Of a stretch of DNA of 64,000 nt, positions 58,331 to 64,000 are shown piece by piece (position 1 is the first letter of the stretch; each line of letters begins with the position of its first letter). Source of the DNA: Buddleja alternifolia. Lineage: Eukaryota > Streptophyta > Magnoliopsida > Lamiales > Scrophulariaceae. The stretch lies in NCBI GenBank assembly GCA_019426215.1, contig CM033400.1, positions 20,320,568-20,384,567 on the forward strand. Direction: 5' to 3'. Position numbers and translations under genes: made by a program. The notes below the pieces were generated by a model, which did not search any database, was not told where the DNA came from, and saw only the letters and a list, made by a program, of their open reading frames with translations.

Positions 58331-59573
58331 CTAGTCGCCTATGCCATAAGTGAAAGCAGCAAACGAGTCCTTCTTTATTTCTGTGGTATACAGAGTCCCC
58401 GATTTCTTACCAAGAGCCACCACCAGATTACCTTTGGTGATTTTCCATACACCGCCACCAAACACCATAGTGTACCCATCACTTTTAATTTGACCCATTG
58501 AGATCAAATTCTTCCTCAACCCCGGAACATGTCTAACATTATGCAGTTTCAACTGCATTCCTTGTGCTGTCGTCACTGTGACCTCACCCTTACCAACTAT
58601 TTCCAAAGGTTCGTCATCTGCAAGAAAAACCTTTCTAAATTTTTCAGAAACATAATTTGTTAGATAATTCTTACATGAAGTAGCATGGAATGACGCACTT
58701 GAGTCCAGAACCCATTGGTCAACTGAACTATCAACACAACAAACCAAAGCATCTCCGGCGTCATCTACTGCTGCGTTTGCTTTTTGATGTTCTCGGTCTT
58801 GATTCTGACCTATCTTTTCAAGACAATCACTCTTGTAATGGCCTTTCTTCCCGTAGCCCCAACAATCAGCCTCCTTGCGCGATTTTGACTTCCCTCGCCC
58901 CTTTGACTTGGATCGACCTCTACCTTTCTGACCACCCCGTTGAACACTTTTTCCTCTGCTTTCCACACTCAATGCAGCAGACGTGAGTTCTCCTGATTCC
59001 CTCCGGTGAATATCCTTGCTCAAAATCAGATCCCGAACCTCTTGAAGTCTCAACTTCCTTTGGCTAGACGAACTACTTACAGCAGTTACCGTCGCACTCC
59101 AACTATCCGGCAATGAAGACAACAAAATTAAGGCCCTTATCTCGTCCTCAAAATTAATATCAATCGAGCTCAACTGAGTGATGATCATGTTGAACTCGTT
59201 GATATGGTTGGTCACCGATCCTCCCTCCGTCATCCTCAGATTGAATAAATGTCTCATCAAATAGACTTTATTCGATGCGGATGGCTTCTCATACATATTG
59301 GATAACGCCTTCATCAAACCCGCTGTTGTTTTTTGATCTAGGATGTTAAACATCACGTTTTTTGATAACTTTTGATAACGTCAATCGAATAACTCCTAGG
59401 GTTTTCCTATCCAATAACTCCCAATCCTCGTCTGACATCTTTTCAGACTTCTTCCCCGACAACGGTTGATGGAGTTTTTTCTGGTGCAGATAATCCTCCA
59501 TCTGTGTTTGCCAGAATCCGAAATGTTTTCCATCAAATTTGTCAATCTTCACTTTTCCTTCTTCAGACGCCAT
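58331..59573 (-). pseudogene. Copia Gag and protease, frameshifted
   Basis: Gag starts ATG 59573 (MASEEGKVKIDKFDGKHFGF) and shifts frame near 59350 to continue to 58331 (MKALSNMYEKPSASNKVYLM). The CCHC knuckle reads CWGYGKKGHYKSDC, with the second Cys replaced by Tyr. The protease active site reads WVLDSSASFHAT, where Gly after Asp-Ser is Ser. The sequence is of the TNT 1-94/Tork type. Confidence 0.88.
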
Positions 59574-59593
59574 TGATTCACACGGATCGCTAT

Positions 59594-59611
59594 AACCTGG
59601 CTCTAATACCA
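59594..59611 (-). other. Primer binding site of the TNT1-like element (initiator tRNA-Met type)
   Basis: Minus strand TGGTATTAGAGCCAGGTT, one base different from the common TGGTATCAGAGCCAGGTT. Confidence 0.88.
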
Positions 59612-59613
59612 GT

Positions 59614-60082
59614 TGTTAGGAATCAATGCGCATAAACGAACTTAAAAATAAAGAGAAAGCAAGAAAAAGAGACAACGATTTTACGTGGTTCGGCAAATTG
59701 CCTAGGTCCACGGACCTATGCTAGAGAGATTTTATTATTCTTGAGAGAGATAGATACAATTACGATGAAGAAAATTTCATCTACTTATATGTTCTACACT
59801 TGGAGACTAAGTTATAATAACCTCCGAGTAGGTAACTCAAAACTTGCCAAAATAACACAAAATCGTGTCAAAATAACCCTCCCAGCGTCGGACCCGTGCC
59901 CAGGCTTCGATCAGGCGCACCTGGGCACGACTGTGTCGGTGCCTAGGCGTCTGTTGGCTGGCGCCTGGGCACCGCCAACAATAGCAAACTGTTCGGCGTC
60001 TGCGTGCCGCGCCTAGGCACTGTTCCAGCTCAAATTCTTCTTCTTTCGGCACTTTGATTTGTCTCCACACTCAAACCCATCA
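59614..60082 (-). repeat. 5' LTR of the TNT1-like copia element
   Basis: 469 bp. Contains a GC-rich stretch (about 59875-60020) with repeated GCCTAGGC / GCCTGGGC-type strings that is mostly missing from the other LTR. Confidence 0.9.
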
Positions 60083-60265
60083 CTACGAAGGTGCTTTAAA
60101 ATGCTTTCATTCAAGGATTACAAGATGGAGAATTCTTCCGATCATTGGCTAAAAGGCCAACAATGAAATTTGATAACCTGTTACTCAGGGCGGAAAAGTA
60201 CGTGAACATGGAAGAAGCGACTAAATTGAAGGAAATTGAGAATGAAGAAGGAAAGCTTATGTGAC
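60083..60265 (+). pseudogene. Gypsy gag fragment, C-terminal part
   Basis: Continues the gag cut at 55251: FIQGLQDGEFFRSLAKRP then FDNLLLRAEKYVNMEEA, standard at the end of a gypsy gag domain. It then ends at a TGA and the similarity stops. No pol follows. Confidence 0.75.
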
Positions 60266-61992
60266 CTTGGAGCATTCGAATGGATCAAGTTTTATGTTTG
60301 ATGGTGAAGACTATATTTTTATCTGAAATTTACATATTGTCTTAAGTAATGTCTGTTTATGTTTGCTATTACAGTTGAAGTTTCATTGCAATTTCTAATT
60401 TCTCAACAATGGCCTGTTGAATTATATGTGCAACTTAGACGCTCGTATAACAGGATAAAAGAAAAAAACATTGCATAACATGCAAGCAGGAAAAAGGTCT
60501 TGCGAAATAGACAAACACTGAAATAGTTAAATTTAAAAGTGGATCAACATATTGTGAGATGGGACTTTATTTTGTAACTAGCGATCGACACACACTCGAT
60601 ACTTGTGCAAACACAAAAATATGACATAATAATATAAAATTGAGCTAACAATGAAGTATATATAAAATCGACATGCTATAATTTCTGTGGACAAATATTT
60701 TCCTAAATACTAAAACTTTGTTGATTGATTAACACTATGTAAGATTTGAAACAATGGTCTTGTGCTCGATAATGAGGACTCTCCAACAAAGCTCTTTATG
60801 AGGCACCTGTGAATATAGAATGTTGATTTGTCCTGCAAAGATTTTATAAAGCAAAGATTTTATAACGTTATACAAAATTTCAAATGTATTAAAACATCTT
60901 TTACGAAAAAAAAGAAAGATAAAAAGAATCAAATCATACTTCATAATTCATGATACAAATAATATTTAACATAAACAATGCAGAATCATACAACAAAAAA
61001 ATTAAGATCATTTATTTAGTCACTTCCCGAATTTTTGAAGGAGAAAGGGTTATGTAACATGAAAAAAAAAGGAAGAAAGAGAAAGGACTACCATTCATAG
61101 TGAACAATAAAGAACCAATAGAGACAAAGAAGTCTAGCTGTTAAGAAGTACAACAATATCCTCGGGACCGGAAAAAATATTACTATAGGGAGGTTATTCT
61201 TAAATAGAGATTTAATGTAAAAAATATAATTTTTAAAAAATAACTAATATACATTATACGACACTTGGAAATGTGTCCCTTAATATTTTAAAAACATGAA
61301 TTTAAAAGATATATAAGATTCATGAATTTTAGAAAAACAAATGTACCTACATCATGCATGTACATTGTGTGTACATTAGAATTAGAAGATTCATTCATGT
61401 ATGTATAGTGTACAAATAGAAAAAGTCTCGTGTCAAGAAGCTTTAAGCATGTTGGACAAGATGGAAATATTTTGGATTTAACAAGAAGGTGATTGTATTG
61501 ACGAGTTACTATGAACGCGCAAGTTAAAGGATACCGTATTAACCCAAAAAATTAAGTCATTGTCACAGACAACTTTAGATAAGTATTTCATATTATGTTA
61601 AGTTTAATGTAAACATAGTTAAATAATTCTAGATATTTTATATAGATATATAAATATATTTGAAATTTAATGTCATTTTATTACTATATGGAAGTAAATT
61701 TCTTAAGGATGGTCCTAAAAAAAACATGGAATATTACAATATAGAGTTTATTCTTATTTATAACTGGTCCCAAGTTGCGACTATGCTTTTTTATTACTAT
61801 AAGGAGGTTATTCTTATATAGAGTATTCTTGTATAGAGATTTTACTGTAAATGAAAATAATATATAAAAAGAGAAATAAAAATAAACAGAATTAAAGAGA
61901 GAGACTATCATACATAGTGTTGTACAAAGTAAATACAACATTCTAATATTCGCCTTGTTTCCTTATTTTTCCAGCAATTTTTTTTACCCTTT
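60266..61992. other. AT-rich spacer without a gene
   Basis: No supported coding frame. The string GAGGTTATTCTTA(A/T)ATAGAG occurs at about 61190 and 61805, which may mark small repeats. Nothing else is recognised. Confidence 0.6.
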
Positions 61993-63287
61993 TGATAAGC
62001 TCGTATTTTGCACCTTTTAGACGCCTCTTTTTTTGTATTTTGATCTGTTCTTGAGTTTATTTATGCCACATGCTTTGATTGTATGATTGGTTGTGTTTCT
62101 TTAGGTTATTTGAGAATTGGAGCAAAAATGAGTAAAAAGATCAAAAAATTTCTCAAAATACACCTTTAGCCATGGCTATAATGACCCTTAGCCACGGTGA
62201 TCCTGAAGGAACCTTCGCGCTTTGAAGATATGAAGTTACCAAGGCTAAAAAACGTGTAAAACGTGAACAACGGATTTTAGCCGTGGCTACTGACTTTTTA
62301 ACCGCGGCTACAGGCTATTTTCAGCAGCGATAAATACGCAGTTTTTAGGTCAAATTCGGAACTTTTGCCAACTTTTGAGAGTTTTGACAGTTTGAAACAC
62401 ACCAAGAGGGTTGAGAGAAGTCTGAGGAAGAAGAAAAACACGAGGATACTCCATCTTTGTCTACAAAGGCAGAGAATTCAAGCAAGATCTATCAAGAAAC
62501 GTTATTAGGGAGTTTTAATTTCATGCTTTTAGATTTGTTTTCATTGAACATGTCTTTCAAGATTAATTTTCTCTTTTCTTTTATGACTATGACTTAATTT
62601 CCCTTTGATTGAGACCATGTGAAATCCAATTACTATGTTTGATTTATGAGTATTATTTTTCCGGATTAAATTTGTTTTGGGTTATGTGTTTAATACTTGT
62701 TCTTAAAGCCTATGATTGCTTAGCTACCAATCGTATGAATTTGTGCTTAGTTTTGAGACTGAGAGGAGATAAACTAGGGATGCATCTAGGTATTAAACAC
62801 CACAACGTAAAATTGACTAGAGATAGATTCGATTTTCTTGTGTGTGCTTTCCGTGAAAATGGGAAATTCCATGAATCTTTGTAATGCGTTTTCATTAATT
62901 TGAATTTCATATAGAGATATAGAAATCGTTAATGAAAATAGAATTGCTATACCAATAGATTGGATAGTAAGTAATTTAGGGAATTTCGCCTTAACCTAAT
63001 CAATCTAATAATACTGTAAGATAGAATCATAGTCAAATTGAATAGTTGGTTGAATCATGTGCCTTAATCACATTGATTTAATTCAAAGTTAATCTCTCAT
63101 TAGTTGGTAATTGTTATTTAGTATTTTAATTCATAATTCACATCTTTATCTATTGATTTAAGTTAGAATTAGATAACACAGTAATTTCAGTACTTAAATA
63201 CAATTGTCTCTAGGGTACGATAATCCGAACTTACATCCACTATATTACTTGCACGACCTAGTACACTTGCTAAAATTTTGTGTGTCA
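61993..63287 (+). repeat. Solo LTR, Athila-like
   Basis: About 1,295 bp from TGATAAGCTCG to TTTGTGTGTCA. It is related over its length to the split LTR 24069-24182 + 39217-40398, which lies in the opposite orientation. The flanks repeat ACCCTTT on the left and ACCCTTTC at the right end, giving a 5-bp duplication (CCCTT or CCTTT, border uncertain by one base). No primer site or internal sequence follows, so it arose by recombination between two LTRs. Confidence 0.8.
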
Positions 63288-64000
63288 CCCTTTCTCCTAG
63301 ATTTGCCCTCTCAAATTCGACATCATTAGTTGGAAAAAAAAAAGTTAATTATGAAAGTTTCATAAAGTCGTAGATGGAATTAAAAGAAATATGAGGAAAA
63401 AACTGCTAACTTGTCTTGCCTTTATCCTTAGACTAAGCATGATTTTTTTTTTTTTTTTTTATGTTTGTGGGAAAAACGTGAAAATGAAGTTAAAAAATAA
63501 TAGTTACATATTTGTACAATATTTTGCTTCTAAAAATTTGCCCGAGCATTTGTTAAACATGTGTTCAGGTTTAAAAAGAATGCATAATATATGAGAAATA
63601 GAAATATTTCTTATTATCATTTGTCTTTCATCTACTTTCATAGTACATGATTGGAGAATTCTAGACGATTTGGACATTCTCCATAGAATAAATAAAATCC
63701 AATAAATTACAAAAATATAGAATCAACTATATTACTGCAGTGCAGATGAAAGAAACTAAGGAAAAAGAATGAATAAATTGCTAGTCACCTTTTTTTTTTG
63801 TTGTAAAAACAGATTCATTGAATAAAAAGGAGTTACATAAAAAGTGCACAAGGTACTACCTTGCCACAAAACAACTAGCCGACATAGGCTAGAACCAACG
63901 AGCACATGCGCCAAATTGGTAAACTTACTATGCTATACACTAATAATCAAAGTTTGGGCCCTATAATCCGTGCAATGTTCAACAGTAAACCGACTACTAA
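63288..64000. other. AT-rich end of window, possible LINE 3' end
   Basis: No gene. From about 63790 a T run followed by GTAAAAACAGATTCATTGAA...GGAGTTAC could be the poly(A) tail and 3' end of a minus-strand LINE-type insertion reaching past the window. Too little is visible to be sure. Confidence 0.3.

Larger units (their letters stand above)
55252..60082 (-). mobile_element. Ty1/copia element, TNT1/Tork-like, decayed
   Basis: LTRs 55252-55617 and 59614-60082 both start TGTTAGGAATCAATG and end CCCATCA. CTACG flanks both sides (55247-55251, 60083-60087). Minus-strand order: primer site, gag, protease, integrase, reverse transcriptase, RNase H, all in pieces over three frames. The LTRs differ in many places and by about 100 bp in length, so it is older than the Sirevirus and Athila copies. 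Confidence 0.9.

Overview
The window is plant nuclear DNA, most likely from a eudicot. It is AT-rich, has intron-containing genes with GT/AG splice sites, and is dominated by LTR retrotransposons (Ty3/gypsy Athila, Ty1/copia Sirevirus and Tork/TNT1-like) and small inverted-repeat DNA transposons. I see no rRNA, tRNA or CRISPR. Only two host genes are convincing: the 3' part of an oligopeptide transporter (OPT) gene (131-2829, +) and a complete ten-exon RPN10 gene for the 26S proteasome ubiquitin receptor (14108-20479, +).

Layout. 1-2.8 kb: OPT gene. 3.3-5.8 kb: a possible PIF/Harbinger-type element (TAA target duplication) enclosing a broken cytochrome P450 exon. 5.8-8.2 kb: non-coding, with an LTR-like block and a primer-site-like motif. 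8.2-12.7 kb: a decayed CACTA (En/Spm) gene with a Transposase_24-type region. It is interrupted by a Mutator-like MITE and ends in a CACTA-type terminus. 12.7-13.2 kb: a fragment of a Sirevirus LTR. 14.1-20.5 kb: RPN10. 21.4-60.3 kb: a large nest of retrotransposons. 62.0-63.3 kb: a solo LTR.

The nest can be read in order. An old Athila-like element (minus strand, gag/protease remains 21.7-24.06 kb) has its LTR split. The LTR first took a Harbinger-like MITE (24183-25232). A small gag-protease-only LTR element (25236-39216, 468-bp LTRs, TR-GAG type) then landed beside the MITE. Its gag was finally split by a young Athila element (27531-38576, +) with nearly identical 1.93-kb LTRs. To the right, remnants of a fourth gypsy gag (+ strand) are interrupted twice: by a 13-kb Sirevirus (41428-54487, minus, target duplication GTACA) and by a 4.8-kb copia element (55252-60082, minus, target duplication CTACG).

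The most unusual object is the third open reading frame of the Sirevirus (46561 down to 42406, minus). It lies downstream of pol, about 1,357 codons long. It contains an 82-nt GT...AG intron whose removal keeps the frame, and it is preceded by TATA-like and G-box motifs and an AACAATGGC start context. I see no signal peptide or membrane anchor, so the usual label of envelope-like is not supported. It looks like a gene module carried by the element.

All coordinates and joins were read by eye. No alignment, splice predictor or database search was run.
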